Assembly (NCBI GenBank): GCA_036345935.2
Contig: JADWOT020001718.1
Span: 62,001-126,000 of the forward strand
Origin: Taenia hydatigena
Taxonomy: Eukaryota; Platyhelminthes; Cestoda; Cyclophyllidea; Taeniidae
DNA: 64,000 bases
Reading direction: 5' to 3'
Shown here piece by piece: positions 1-13,759 of the stretch. The notes beneath the pieces were generated by a model. The model was not told the DNA's origin and did not search any database. It saw only the letters and a list, made by a program, of their open reading frames with translations. How positions within the stretch are numbered: the stretch's first letter is position 1; the number at the start of each line of letters is the position of its first letter. Made by a program: the position numbers and the translations under genes.

Positions 1-1005
1 TTATCGGCCAGTCCTATGTTTCATTGCACAACACAAGGAATATCACAGATGAAAAACGAAGAATACAGATCGCAGCTATGTGCTTATGCTCCCCGAGTTT
101 TTGTATTGAGATCATTCGCATTGCATTTTTCCACTCCTAAGCATCAAACGTCCTAGCATTTAATACCTACTCGTTATTATTTATAGATTGAAACGAACGA
201 AAATGGCGCAGTGTAATATCTTTGCCCTCTGGCTTTTTTGCTACTGCACACTTTTAGTGCAGCTACACAGCACAAAATGCTGTAGTTTTGGGGGAGACCT
301 ACGTCTTTGGCATCGTAGCTATTTAACGGTAGGGGCCATTTTGGATCAACTTTGAGACAATTTAATAACTACTTAGAGCGCAGCGCATTTAGGCTAATTT
401 GGCATCGTACCACCTCTGCAACGCCTTATGCACACAGTGATCTAAGCAACCAGTCAAAGCATTTCCGATGGCGGTTGAACGTGGTGAACAACTCTTTCGT
501 AACTGAACCCTTTTCTCGCTTTGTTTTGAAGGCTTCTAGCTACAGCACTATAGCTGTTAAGTACCTCAAAAAGTTAATGTTTTGCGCGTAGCTTCCGGGC
601 ATGAGTATGTTAGCAACTCACATAAAGTAATTGTACTGTGCATTAATGATTGGTGCCTTGGGAATAAGCAATGAAGATTAATTGCCAATTTGTGCAAGAC
701 ATATATGGTAAGAAACCATAAAATGCAATGTATCCTTACCTGAATTGTGTGCAAATTAGTGCCAGAGGCGGAATTCTGATTTTGAGTTGTTCACATACGA
801 ACTCCAGATTAGCGAGTTATGCTCCCTTCAGCCGCGATGCATTCCAGTGAAGTTCATGTCCCGCAGGCTTATTTTTACCAAGCGATTCACAGTAAGTAGG
901 ATAAGTCTAGGAAAAATACCGCCCTCTTTGCCAAAATTATCGCATTTTAGTGTAGTAACTGATCCAATTTACCAACGAGGTAGAAAGCAGCACTGAGAAG
1001 GCTCT
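1..1005 (+). repeat. Dispersed repeat family R1, copy A
   Basis: About 1 kb of sequence recurs in the same order at about 54,650-55,615 (same strand), and part recurs inverted at about 57,890-58,240. Shared blocks include the context around a 'cagctatgtgcttatgct' word near 75, an 'atcattcgcatt' word near 110, an 'agacctacgt' word near 295 and a 'ccaatttacca' word near 965. Identity is patchy, with many substitutions and small indels, so these are old copies. No long reading frame is conserved between them and I infer non-coding repeated DNA. Confidence 0.7.
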
Positions 1006-4000
1006 ACGTCCTCAGGACTTCTGGACTTTTCCATTGAGTTTGGACCTGATTCCAGCAGTAGGATTGCATCTTAAAAAAGAAGAAACGTAAAAAGTGCAAA
1101 TTATTGGCTTTTTATAAAGGGCATAAAACACAGGCTGCGATCAAACCTCACCTATGTAAATCACTGTGTGATTCGCTGTTTCCGAAAGTGTGCTAAAACC
1201 CTCGAGGCAACGCACACAGAAGTAGATGCATCTCATCCAAGTTGTTATGCTCTTCATCGCACGCAGTAGACTTGTGTCCACCATCAGTCTTCCTTTCCCC
1301 TTTCGAATTGCACAAAAATGAAAGCATTTCTTTAAAGGGAAACAATAGCGCTTTAACTAGCATATTTTTGCATAGTATACCATTCGCTTCAAATGAGTTG
1401 AGCTTGACAGACTTAACAACAAAGATGCGTACAGAACAAATCCTTAAGGCACTTTAGCTGCCCCTCTTTATCAGCTATAATGGAAATCTCGATGGTCTCC
1501 CCATCGAGGATACATTTTAGCCGAAAATCTTCTACAAGCACCTCCTAATGCAGAGTTGAAAATATAGGTAATTGCAACATATTTCAAATGTCATGCGGTT
1601 AATAGCAAGACACGCACATACCTCCATTCCTGCAATGACCCGAATCTCGTCGTCGGGGTTGATAATAAGTGCTTCAATTACCCTTTTCTCTTCTTTTATC
1701 TCCTCATTAGAACACATGATTGGGGCATCTAGGGCCATGAATAGCTGATCTGGATTTTCCCCTAAGCCTTCATAATTACATGACACTCTTATGCACAGCC
1801 ACAAAGCATCTCTTAGTTGGCACAGTTATACGATCTACTGGCTTACCCTACTCCCTCTTCGTGTCTCTATTTTGGCTCAATTCATCTAAGCTTAAAGGAA
1901 CAAACATCATTTGCGACCTTCGTAAAGCCGATCTTGCATGCCAACCTCACTCATGGAGCGTATATTTGTTCCATTTAAAGTGATACAAATTTTTCTTTGC
2001 ATTTAAAAGTATCGTGTTCATTCAATGCCAATGGTTGCATGGCCAAAAACTCGAAAGTTAGTGTCAATAACCTGCTTCTCTGATTGTCTGTTAGTAAGTT
2101 CTCATAGAAAAACTAGAGACTGCAATGATTGTGGCAAATGAAGGAATCAGTACTAGCGCGTATGCATAGTTCCTATTCTCTTGTGTTAAGTGAGATGAAG
2201 GCATTATGTCTTCAACAATTCACATATCCTTTACGCCTCCATTACAAACCGATTCTAAGTTTTAAAGGTCTAATTGTGCTGTAAACAGACCCACATAAGC
2301 CGTCATGATACCCCTCTGTTCGGGCTCATCGCATCTCGATTGGCTAACGAAACATTCTACGTTTGTACAACGGTTGCACTACGGGATATTTCGACCCTTC
2401 CTTTCAGAGGCGCAAATGAACTGGTCCAAGCATGCCATCCTGATCCCACTTACAGTTAGGATTTAACCAAAGTGTTCTTTTTGCGAAAGGCTGAACTGCA
2501 TCATGCCAAGCAAAGCCCTACTAAGACCTTAAATTTGCAGTCATTCTTTATCAGCTTTTCCTTTCTAAATGCAAGCCACAACTTGGTAAAGAACGGACTT
2601 ATAAAAAGCTATTAGTCAATACATGTTACAAGGAGTGTATTATGTGCTATGTGTGCTATATGACTCGGCTCCTCAGCTGACATTGACGTTTGTATTTGTG
2701 TAGCACATACCATATTTTCCTTCCCCTTACAAGAAACAACATTTTTCAGAGGGCCATTTATTGGTTACAAAGCATTCCTTCGTGTCTGGTTAAGAATATT
2801 GCGCCGCCCACCTATACTTCCCAGTTTTTCGCTGCTATGCGGCAAAATACGGTTAGTAAGAATCCTTCATCAAATGCGTTGCTACGCACTTGGCGCTATC
2901 GCAACAAATGCTTTGAATTCTGTTTACATGTTCTTAAATTCACTTTTGGCATTTTATATGAACATGTTGGTTTTACTCATATCCTCGCATTCTTTTAACG
3001 ATGAAGCTTGTCGCCTTAAATTCAAAGGATTCTAGTTATCAAGAGACAATCAATAATAAGTCTTGACGCAGACTATTTCTGTCTGTAACTTCTGAGCTCT
3101 CATAGCGCGATTGAGACAGGCTTGTCTAGGAAACCGCAAGTCTTCTACGACCTTGAGGGTCGGGAGCTAATCGACCATAGTTGCTCCATTAACCACCCGC
3201 TTGACATTGCCTGCTTTTCGTAAGTGAACCTACGCTATCGCCAACGTGTTGCATCCAGGAGCTAAGAGGAATGCCACTAAAGTTGCATTTTCCATTGACA
3301 TCATCCCTTAATTTAATTTGGGCAATCCTGTGATGCAGTGTACCAACGTACCCGCTGCCACACAGACTGAGAATACTTGACCAGTTCCAGGCCTTATCCT
3401 TCAGCAAATATTTTTGACCCTTTTTACGTACTGACTAACAGCTTTTGATAAGTTCGTTTTTCGCTAAGTTGTAGTTTGCATTCAAAAAGTCAAAGCTAAT
3501 AAGTAATGATGAGGTGTTTAGCAGGGATTCACTTGGCATGTTTCTGTTTAGCGATCCGCTAAAAGAGCGCATTGCGGCAATTTTATTCATAAGTGAGATC
3601 AGTGTGTCAGGCTTGAACTGATCCATTTGTAACTTTGATAAGAAGGGTTTAAATCTCTTGGAGCATAACGCTTGCATAAACGTGGGTGGACTTGCATCGT
3701 TAAAGACCAGTACGCAAAATTAGAGCATTAAATTGCATCCAGTCATAATGTGCAAGAAGCCAAACAGATCCGAAATGATGGATTACCAAAACTATTTCAT
3801 GCTGTCAATAGCCTATTTCTACTGACCGTTACTAGTAGGGTTTGTATGTTAGTTGATTAATGAACCGTTCAACACATTTCGTGCAGATCTTGGGAATTAA
3901 AGTACAGCAATGTTACCAATGAATCCGCATGCGAATGTAAAGCAACAAATGAAAGTCTCTTGAATTCGAGGACATTCAGAAAAACAATGCTGCTGCAAAT

Positions 4001-5323
4001 AGCCTACTCCTCTGCATAATTTTTGGACTCGAAGTTTAGATTGCATCGCTAGTTATTCAAATGTCTCCAATACCTTCAATATCTACAGTTATGACTGATG
4101 TTACTCCAAATTGAAGTGCCTGTCAAGCAGTCAATCAAGGAAATGGCTCTAAGTTGCTTTCAAAAAGCCATTATCAAGTAAATCTTTAAAAGAACATGTT
4201 TTTAGATGTCCGCGTTAGTTCTGACTCTTCCAAGGTGGTTTATCAATAAATTCGCTAACATATCAACCCTATGTTCATAGATTCTGGTGCATTCGTTAGG
4301 CAGGGAAGGATTCTTGTCCTTCTTACTAAAGCCACAAAAGGAATGGCTATAGTTTAACCTTTTGAATTTGCTTATATTTAGAATAGCATTGCATCGCTAA
4401 CTTTGCGTGATGATTTGGCGAGGCCGTATATAGCATAAGCTGCTAGTCAATGCATATCGCAAGGAGTGTGTTAGGTGAGTACAAAAGTGTTTGTGGTTGG
4501 GGGCTTTAAATGGAGCTTTGAAACTTAAGGGTAAGATTTGGGAGCAGATGAGTATCCTCAGCATTTCATGCAGTAGGTGTGCTTTGACATCCCGTTACTG
4601 GATCGTCTGGATTGCAGCGGGGTATGCTACCGGTGCGATAACCGCATCCGGTTGGCAGCTCCTTGGCCTCCAGTTGCGCAATGTCCACTCGGTTTTCCTG
4701 GTAAGAGTTGTGGCCAAGCAAGGAAAACTGACATTGCAAAGCAAAATTGTCAATTAAATTGGCGATGGGATTTACAAGGAGATTTCGCCATGTTACATGC
4801 GACCGCAAACGTCTGCTAATCAGTGCGCATTATTCGGTCCGACAACCCTAATTTAACCAGCTTCCTCTTCTTATTACATCTGATGTTTAGGCGAGTGGTT
4901 TCAAGCAATTTTCCACACAGAGGCCTCCTTTATACTGCATACACTAGTCGTAGTATTTGAACAACCGGACAACGGCTGCGGTGATTTGCCTTTCACTTAT
5001 CTTCTCGTTATCGCTTAACAATGACTCCTAAATAATAACGTTCCTTTGCAGCCAAAGGTGATATCTTTACTAAATTAGAAGAATTGCCACTTTGTTTGAA
5101 TAAGAAGAATTGAGCAGTTTTGTGTAGATTTAAAAACCTTGGTTTTTCTAACAATAAACAGTATTTAGTTCGGGAGGAGAAAAATTACTTAGCAGTACCT
5201 TCGTTTCCTACTTAAATTTGATCTTTAGCCAAATTAACACTCCTTCTTTATTATAGTCGTTCTCTGTGCAATGACTGCCAAAAGTCCGAGTCGCGTTGGT
5301 AGACAGTCCCACTCTTAGCTGCT
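1006..5323. other. No supported gene; intergenic or intronic DNA
   Basis: Only short, unrelated open frames occur, none with a recognisable domain or paired splice sites. A weak duplication is visible: about 2,585-2,660 resembles about 4,395-4,475 around a shared 'gctagtcaat' word and an 'aaggagtgt' word. Confidence 0.5.
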
Positions 5324-5559
5324 TTGCACGTCAACAAGGCACCCCTTGAAGTTTGTCTTGGAGAAATCCTTCAGGGACTTAACTTACCCCATCACTTCGT
5401 TTCAACACGAACGGCTCTGGCTTTGAAGTATTTGTCATCACGAGGAAGTCGCTTCAAGCCAGACAGTTGCATCTATTCGACTCCAATGACCCTCATCAAA
5501 AAGGCTGTGAATCAGAAGAGCCAAACAGCCAAACATTCGGTCACGCCTAACATGTTGGC

Positions 5560-5720
5560 ACAAATATGTCCACGCTAACGTGGCCATAAATGCGTTTTAT
5601 AAAAAGAAATGAGGGTAGAAGGTCCAATGTATCCAATGGATGCTCTTGATGAGGTGTAAGCTAGAACGCCGCACTTCTAACAGTGGCCTTCCAAAATAGG
5701 TCACCTTTGTAAAATTCGGG
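5560..5720. repeat. Short repeat shared with about 50,190-50,300
   Basis: The words 'ggatgctcttgatgaggtgtaagct' (5,638 onward, quoted in part) and 'agatgctcttgagtaagtgtaagct' near 50,227 lie in matching flanks, followed in both by a 'gccgca' block. The second copy lies directly beside the truncated homeobox exon at 50,300-50,359. An open frame runs on the plus strand just before it (5,324-5,578) but I do not recognise its product. Confidence 0.45.
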
Positions 5721-6379
5721 AATTTTCCGTAAAAACTACTACTCTTCACAATATTTTTAAAGACACTTAAAGAGATGGCAAACCGACGTTACCTGTGTGA
5801 GGCCGCATGGGATCTGTACGAACTTCCAGTCAGTGGTGCTGAACGGGCGATAAGTGATGAGACTTAGTGCAGTGAGCTTATTCGCTTCCGTCTGCTTTGT
5901 AGACAAGAGCAAGTGCTGTTGAAGATTAATTCACATTTGGAATCAACTATTTCCTGTAAGACCTCGTTAGCGTTTGCAAAGTCGTCAACATTAGGCAAAA
6001 TTCATGCTTGTGCTTCGTCCCTCTGCTTAAGCAGTCGAGTGACTTTTTGAGCTCTCATCGCGAATGGGGATGGAAAGACCAACAGGTTTGCGTGCAATTG
6101 CACAGCACAATAAACTCACATTCAATCGCTTCCCTAAATAAGCGTAATCAATTCACGCTAAAACAGACTATCAAGCGGAACCTCGTTTTTGTTAGAAATC
6201 ATTTTTTTGTTGTTGGAATGACCAGTAAATTGGTGAAAAGTAATTTTAACTTGTCAAATATGTATGGGTACCGAATTGGTCCCAAGAGCATGTGCAGAAG
6301 TTTGTCAAACAAGATGTCAAATTAAAGATGCATTTGTCAAATTCAGTAAATTCTATTAAATAATTTAAGTAATGCGAGG

Positions 6380-8040
6380 GCGAAATCATTTGCGAATTCT
6401 TGTTTTACCTTATCAGGGTGCGTCCAAGGCGATGTCGGCGAGCCACAAAATGAGGACGCTAAGTTAGACACTGCTAAATGCAACACAATGAATGCTAAAT
6501 CCCTTATATTCAATCCTCTTTTTGACGTCTGAGACCCTTTATTACCAAAGGTGGGAGAGACGTTAGAGTTAAGGAATGAGTCCTATACCTCAAGGAAGGC
6601 ATGCCGCTTTCCAGAATTATCGCGCATTCTTTTTGAGATGTAGCTAGCAAAATAAAATATTGTTATAGATATTTTTTGTGGATTGAGCTCTTCTGGAAGT
6701 CTAACATTCACTTTGATTTAGAAAGTGAGGTTCTGGCTCCGCTAGTCTTTATTGCATTAAGATCGCATCGACTATACTGCAATAAAGATTTGCTTAGATT
6801 TCATAGTGTGTACTAATTAGATGTAAGATTTCTTGGTCATTCAGAATTAAATCCAATTTAATCAAGTTGCTTGACTACTACCCTTAGTTGGTAAGGAAAG
6901 TAATTCTGGCTTGGTACCTGTACTAATTCACCAGGCGTTTGTGAACAACTAATGTAGCCCTCGCAAATAACAGCAAGGAGCGTCTCATGACTTCGTAGGA
7001 TAACAGGTTTTGCACTGCTTCTGAACCCTTTATAAGCAGTCCTCTACGCTGCTTTTTCTGGAATGACGTAATGGAGTGGACAGGATACATCAAGACTTGT
7101 ATTTGTACTGACAGGCGCGCAACCGTATTTGAACCGTTTTAGACATTATTCGCTGCTAAAAATCTCAATTGCGCATTAAGGTTAAAGTTTTCTGCATATG
7201 CTGGAAACCATGGCTATGATGTTCTTTTCCAAACAGCAGCACAACTATTGCCTGTCGTCAACTTTGTTAGCAGTGTGTGGATCATGCCCATCCATAAGAC
7301 AAAAGATGCCCAAGGGCAGCAGTTCACCTTAGGAACTTACCATCTCAGTCATACGTGCAGAATGAAGACTTCATCCGGACGCTTCATACAGCGATCGGGC
7401 TTAAACAGAAGCTCAATGCAACATCAGTACTCAAGTATTAGGCTTAAAGTAAGCCTTTTATTTCAGAAAGTAAGCTATCATTACTAGTTAATAGACCATG
7501 GTGTAAAAATTTTCACCGGTAAAGACACGCATCAATGATCATTCGAAAATACCAGAACTACTTAATTTTGCTCGCAAAAATTTAATTTTCCACAAAATTT
7601 TCCAACAGGTAAGTGAAATGGTGACAGATCAACTAGCAGTTGATCCAAGTGCAATCTAGCTGGATTCGTACCTTGGCGAGATTTCCTGTTTTCTCCAAGT
7701 TGTTTCAAGAAAGGGAAATACAAAGTCACCTACGTTAGCAAACCTTGAATTAATATGCCTTTTTTCTCCAACAATTCTACTTTTCATTTGTTTATAATAA
7801 AGTGAAATGAGGAGATGAGTCCCAAACATCATGCAATTTAGACGGAATAATATTTAACAAATAACTGCAGATAAACACGCAAAGCCATTTTTTGCTCTTG
7901 AAAGATAATTCTGCATTATCACAAGAAGCTCGATGTTTTAAAAGGCGACCGATATGGTCAAATGCGTTCTCGGTTAAGAGGGCACCGCTAGCAAAAAAAT
8001 TGGGCAAAATATAAGGAAGATTCTATGGAGTGGCAGCTTG
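6380..8040. repeat. Segmental duplication R2, copy A
   Basis: The segment matches about 12,130-13,750 in order and orientation. Shared landmarks are 'cttgttttac' (6,399 and 12,147), a 'gcgatg'-containing block after 'gcgtc', 'tgctaaatccctta'-like words, an ATG-CCC-initiated frame (7,285 and 12,975), and a block reading 'agctggatt.gtaccttggcg' (about 7,655 and 13,447). The PRA1-like frame that is open in the other copy carries stop codons here, so this copy is non-coding for that exon. Confidence 0.6.
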
Positions 8041-9480
8041 CATATCTCCCACATGGTCCATTAAAGCAAACTTTTCGCAGAAGTGGAGAACTCTGCAAGC
8101 ACTAGTAAGTTATTTCGAGGAATTATAATGCAGAAAATGCACAAGAAATCAGCCATGCTCTAATCATTCCATCATCAAGGCAGTTTTGCCTAATTTTTGA
8201 TGTCTGGGTACCACTAAGACAGCTGTGGTGTTAAAAACTATTTTTACAAACGTCGAAGGTGTGGACAGTAGTCCTTTTTTCGCTCAGGTAGAATTGAATG
8301 CGCAGGGTTGTAAGCGCTGTACAACCGAATTCACTTCTTGTTAGGTTGTGCTTGATTCCACATTCAGTCTCGCGTTATAACTGAGATGATTGACATACTA
8401 GTGGCAAGGTTTATGTAGTGCCCGATGCTCTTCTGCCAAGACGCTCGATTTTAAAGCTGCGTGCAAGCCGAGGTATGCATAAATACCATTTCAATGACGT
8501 ATGAGTTCAGCCAGGCTCTCATGAGATTTTATAACACTGTAAATGGGGTTCCGTCATTGTAAGAGATATGCCTGAATCTTCGTCTTCTTCATGGCTCATC
8601 AACGCTAATATCAGTGCTTTTCATGCAACTAAAATCAAAAGTTGTGCACTGTAAAACGATTTGTGGCCTCAAAGAATCGCACTTTTTAACGTATCATCAG
8701 ATGAATGGTCCCTTATCTATGTTTAGAGCTTGTGTACAACGATTGTCGTATAACTTTATTTGGAAGATCGGCTGCTAAAATGCCTACTAGAAGGTCGGAC
8801 ACGTCGAACCAATTCAGAAAGAAATTTATTTGGAGCTTAACCATGCTGCAAGCACCACTTAAGGGAATTCGTCTAAGATTTTCTTCCGTGTTCCATGTGA
8901 CATGATTTGATGGGAAATGTACGGCAGCTGCACGACGTTATGGGCCCGTGTGAGGATTAAAACGCAATGTCCGTCATTGCTGCCCCTCACAAGATGACAA
9001 GCGGCACTCTTGTCCTTAAGTGCGATGACACCTGACGCTCTCTCCATCGGTACACACTTTGCATAGGCTATCAGCGTATAGACAGTAGAGAGGCTACATT
9101 GGCTAAAAAGAGGTGGAAACGCAGGTGCGAATGAGGGAGGTGGCATGCAGAAATTATTCCCAACAAAGCTGATAGGTGGGAATGAGGCGAGAAGCACAAC
9201 TGGGCAATCGAGTCGATACCACGCTCCTTAAACGCACCTCATCTCCTTCAATTTTCTTGCAGTAGTTTGGCAACAGTAGGAGCCATGGTTCATTTTCTTA
9301 CATTTCGCAAAGAAACTATTGAAGTTACGCCTTTGAAAAGGGGTCTAACATAAATCCATTACAAACCCATCTTCTGCAGAGAAAATTTTACCTGGCAAAT
9401 TTGATCTCTAGTGCTTCCTTGGATTGCAAGAAATCCGCTCCACTAAATTTGGTTAAACGACCGCTTAGGTCTTATAGCAA
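8041..9480. other. No supported gene
   Basis: A 112-codon frame on the minus strand (9,197 to 8,859) is the longest open stretch. It has no recognised domain, no conserved copy elsewhere in the window and no convincing splice boundary pair. I do not call a gene. Confidence 0.4.
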
Positions 9481-9496
9481 TGATTGACTGCTACAG

Positions 9497-9681
9497 AACT
9501 CAATATCACACAGCAGAATACAAGATTAAGATTAATAGCACCGCGTGGGCTTAAAGTTAAAGCGCAGTCACGTTCATTTGCACCATGCGATGGGATTCTT
9601 TACATCAGTGATGATCCTGTCATTATAGATCAGTTGCCCGAAATTCCCAAAAATCTTGCATTCTGGACTAGAAACATTTAA
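9497..9681 (+). CDS. Possible exon of a gamma/delta-type sarcoglycan-like protein
   Basis: The frame reads to a TAA at 9,679-9,681. After a plausible acceptor (gctacag at about 9,490-9,496) it contains LRL, then an APRG turn, VKAQ, ILYIS, and a terminal QLPEIPKNL. This order (hydrophobic strand, APRG, beta-strand repeats, short LPxL-like end) resembles the extracellular beta-solenoid end of gamma, delta and zeta sarcoglycans, single-pass glycoproteins of the muscle dystrophin complex. The frame upstream is closed by a TGA at 9,481-9,483, so an acceptor is required. The cysteine-rich end typical of the family is not visible, and no donor is obvious before the stop. It could be a terminal exon, a pseudoexon or chance. 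Confidence 0.35.
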
Positions 9682-9689
9682 ACTTCTTT

Positions 9690-12129
9690 CTCCAGACAAT
9701 GCTTGTGTATTCAAGAGTAAAGAAGCTTAATAAAGAAAGGCGTGCATTTCGACCAGATGAGAAACTTATGCACAAGAAGAGAGCAATAGACACTACTTGG
9801 ACCACAAAGTACTGGTAGGTGCCTGTCGCGCATGTGAACATTATAGGCGACGGCGACTAGCAAAGCGTTGAAGTTGAGCCTTTTCTTAGCTGCAGGGACT
9901 CTAATGGAATGATAATAAGGTGGGCTCTACTTGCAAGCTGCCACTTTCTTCCACTTGGCGTCTCTGAATAAATCAAGGCGATTTCCACCACCAATTTTCA
10001 AGCTCCTTTTGTGATTGTGTGTAGGACAGGCTTTGAAGAATTCGTGTAGAGGTGTGAACACCTTTGGCGAATAACGAACTGCCTTCGTCATGATTGCCAA
10101 CTTATCATTTAGCTCGGGTGCCGTGAAGAGGGTGCTCCGATGAAGTCTGTCTTGTTAAGAGGTCTTACATCTCAAGACACGTTTGGCAAACGGCCCGTCG
10201 TTCGATTACTTAATGATTCACGCCCATGGAGTGATTGCGACTAAGTAAGGAGATGCAACATCTACTCCTCAGGAAGCAGAATTCTGTTGATTTGCCTGAG
10301 GAGTCGATATTGTCTCTACTCAACCGTTTTGATCCCATGAATGTAAATCAATAATTGAACCGACCTATGCCAAAAGTGTTGCTGTTCCGTTATGTCTGAA
10401 CAAAGGACTGTCTTTTAGATGTGTCTCGAGAAGTGAGTTCTCCTAAAAAGACAGGCTTTACCAGAGCGACCAACTTCATGGCACATGAGATAGAGAATAA
10501 GCTGTACGACGTCAGGCATAACCATTGCTGTCGATGATGAAGTTCGCTGTGTGGTGAGGAGCAATCACGTCAGGGCCTAGTCTCTCCTTCCACAGATTGG
10601 CCTTCATGGTTGACGCTGGTTGACAGATTGACGATATGTCAAACGAGGTCCTAAAGGAGAGCGAAGTGAAAAATCAATCCCACGACAGTTCTAATTCTCT
10701 CTTCCTTCCTTTGGCTTTACCTTAAAGCGCTCTTGAATGTAGTGCTTTGCTTGCCAAAAGACATGCTAAAATGCGCACTTAGACAAGTTGGATTTCTAAA
10801 TCCGCACATCGCAAACTTGGCTGAGAATAAGAGCCATAAGGTTGTGATGAGACAATGACTATAGACCAGTTTAAGCCATCGAATTCTGGCCCACATACAC
10901 ACAAGACGAACTTATACTCACCAAATTAAGCAGGCATTTGTGCATACGCAGGGACTGCCTTGCAAACATCATTTCATCACCTAAGTGAGGAGCGACATGC
11001 GTAGAATTGGTCGCCGTGAACGAGGAAGCAGAAGCTGTTAAGTGACTAGAAGCAAAGTGGTTAAATACCCTGCGATGACTCAAGATCAGCATTTGATTGA
11101 ATGTCAGCAGAGTTCATCAGAGTTGTAGTTAAGTCAACGCTGGCCACTGCTGTAGATCTGTTTACTCTCTGGATTCGGAGCGAGTACAGCTAACACAAAC
11201 TCCATCTCAGCGAATAACGTTCAAGAAGCGCGACCGCATCAGTATTTACGTAACCATGTAGTATTTCGTCACCATTCATTTCCTTCTAAAATAGCCTTCT
11301 TGAGTGGTCTCTGCAAATTATGCGATGATGGCTAATGGTTAATAAAGAATAGACGTTTGGTTGAATGTGTATGAGACAGATGTACGATCCCTGGAAAAGG
11401 GAAAATGAGGAGGAGCTAAAAGTTTTCTAGGCGGGATACTACGACTTCTAACAATAGACTAGATAAATTGATGTGTGTGGATGTGTATGCGCGTGTGCCG
11501 ATGGATTAATGACTGAATGGGTGCACCATGAAGGAAAGTAGTGATTTAAGTGTGCATTTGACAGTCTGAAGGTGAATCAAAGAAAGGTTGGATGAAGAAG
11601 ATGAGAAGAGATCTCAAATATGTACAGTTATTAAAATCATAACATCCACATGCACGTCACTATCATTAGTATACAATAAGTGCTTTGGTGTTACGAAATC
11701 GGACTTTATCTCCATTCATCTGGGCTAAGGTGATAATAAAACGTGCGCCATGGTTAGGCTAACCTTATTCAATTCTTCCTCCTTTGCAGTCAAGAGCAAA
11801 CGCTCTCGGAAATGATATCCCTTTGCCATGCATTGCTCTCTGCAAGACCCCACCATCAACCGCAGAACCACCAACATCAGGTAAAATGCTTGCCCGTGGC
11901 TTCATCTCTCTGCCTAGCAATCGAGGGATTTCCTGCGCTCTTATCGTGAAGGAGAACGGAAAGGGTAACAGATGAGCGCAAATAAATCATGGCAAGCATG
12001 CCAACTAGCGGAATCTAGTTTCGTGATAAGTTCATTGTTAAGCAAGTCAGAATCCGAAACACTCTTTTGCTGTTGGAAAAGGCAGTGAAGTGCTGAAAAA
12101 GAACTTCAACAGATCAGGCATGCATAGAT
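9690..12129. other. No supported gene
   Basis: Short minus-strand frames at 10,717-11,092 are unremarkable. A small inverted word pair occurs near 10,263 and 10,295 ('ctcctcagg' and 'cctgaggag'). I see no exon with paired splice sites. Confidence 0.45.
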
Positions 12130-13750
12130 GTTGCGATCTATGTAATCTTGTTTTACTTTTTGAATCAGAGTGCGTCTGAGGCGATCTTAAAGAGCTATAA
12201 AAGGAAACGTTAAGTTAGGCGTTCTTAAATACAGTGATTGCTGAATCCCTTACATACGGTCCTCTCTTTTAATTTCTATTTGGTCTTTCATTGACAAAGG
12301 AGTAAAATGCTCATCCATCATTTCGACTAAGGGTGTGTAGGGCATATCCATTTACAAAATCAAAGTTATACAAGAGCAACGGCTTACCTCAGAGACCTGT
12401 CACTGCATGCAGTGCCACTGCGATGCCATCGCATTGGAAATCATTTATATGCAAAGGCACTCAATTTGAACCATCTTAAAATAATGGTCCTACCCAAGTT
12501 TGTCAGTAGTGTTGTGATAAAATGGAATCTCAAAATGACTGCTTAGTCGTCATTGCATGTACTAATTGGAAGTAGGATATCCTGATAACTCAGCACTGCA
12601 GCCAAACCCTTTAAGCATTTCAACTACTAGCCTTCGATCGCTACCTAAGTAAGGCTGGCTTAACGCGTAATTACAGGAGCTTGTAGAAGACTGATGTTTT
12701 CGTCGTAAATAAAGGCAAGCCGGGTTCTGTGACTATGAGGACCAAGGTATTTACACCGAGCCTGAGCCTCTCGAAAACGGTTCTGTACGTCGGTTATCCT
12801 ATGATGACTTGATAGAACAGACATAAAAAATCAGAACTTGAAGTTGTAGTAATGGATATGTAACAGCTTTTGAACTGCTCGGGCCATTTATTGCTGCCAA
12901 ACACTTTAATTTCCCACTGAGATTAAAGCACCGCAGTTATTGCATGCTATCATCTCTATTAACGGCGCATAGTTCATGCCCACCCAAAAAACAAAAGCTG
13001 CGCAAGAGCAACAGCTTACTTCAGAGACCTGTGATCGCACGCCATGCCATTACGATGACATCGCGTATATATGCAAAATTAAGGCTTCACCTGAACGTCT
13101 TTCGAGGTGATTGCGGCTCGGCACATGCTCACTGTAACCTCTTACCTGAAATACAAAGTCGTAAGCAAGTGTTCATCCTACAAAGCATGCTGTGGCCAAA
13201 AAAGGAGGATAATGATGTGGAAACCACTTACTACTAGGGGTACGCAACCCTAGTCATTTGGAAATGCTGCGACTACTTAAGTTTGTTAGTAGGACTTGAG
13301 ATGAATAAATCTCAAAGCAATGCTAACCTTTTCCTTCAACAACCCATTACTTGGTCAATTAGTTAATAATTTTAATGCAGTTATGATTCCCTAACAGGTG
13401 TGCAAAACGGCGGTAGTTCAACCAGTAGTTGGTTTAAGCGCGTTTCAGCTGGATTCTTACCTTGGCGCGATTTCTTGTTTCCTCAAGTTAATTCCAGGAA
13501 AGGAAATCTAACGTCACAAATGGGAGTAGACCTTAAATCGACAGAACGCTCTACCTCACTAGTTTTGATTATGATTAATTTTTTTATAAAATAAGATGAA
13601 TAGACGCAGCTTCAGACATCGTGCAATGCAGAGAAGCCATGTGTTACAGAATGACCGCAGATATACCCACCAAAAAATCTTTTTGCATAATTAAAGATCA
13701 AATCAATTGCAAAAATTAAGACGTTTTTGTCAACTTTAAGCGCTAATGAA
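12130..13750. repeat. Segmental duplication R2, copy B, with an internal partial duplication
   Basis: This copy is collinear with 6,380-8,040. It also contains an internal duplicate: about 12,370-12,490 and about 12,990-13,110 share 'caagagcaac.gcttac.tcagagacctgt' followed by related blocks, in the same reading frame (RPV and KSN motifs in both). The internal copies imply a duplication after the two large copies separated, because copy A has only one. Confidence 0.6.
13398..13594 (+). CDS. PRA1/YIP3-like exon (possible pseudoexon)
   Basis: After a good acceptor (ccctaacag, AG at 13,396-13,397) a phase-1 frame stays open to 13,592-13,594. It contains SSWFKRV, GFLPWRDF and NSRKGN. The pattern W-F-x-R, about seven residues, P-W-x-x-F, then a basic Arg/Lys turn is the conserved cytosolic N-terminal motif of the PRA1 (prenylated Rab acceptor) family, small ER/Golgi membrane proteins that act on Rab GTPases. 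The two hydrophobic hairpins of the family would have to lie in later exons, which I could not find. The paralogous segment near 7,640 has the same words with two stops, so at least one copy is dead. No strong donor follows. Confidence 0.35.
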
Positions 13751-13759
13751 AAAATCATG

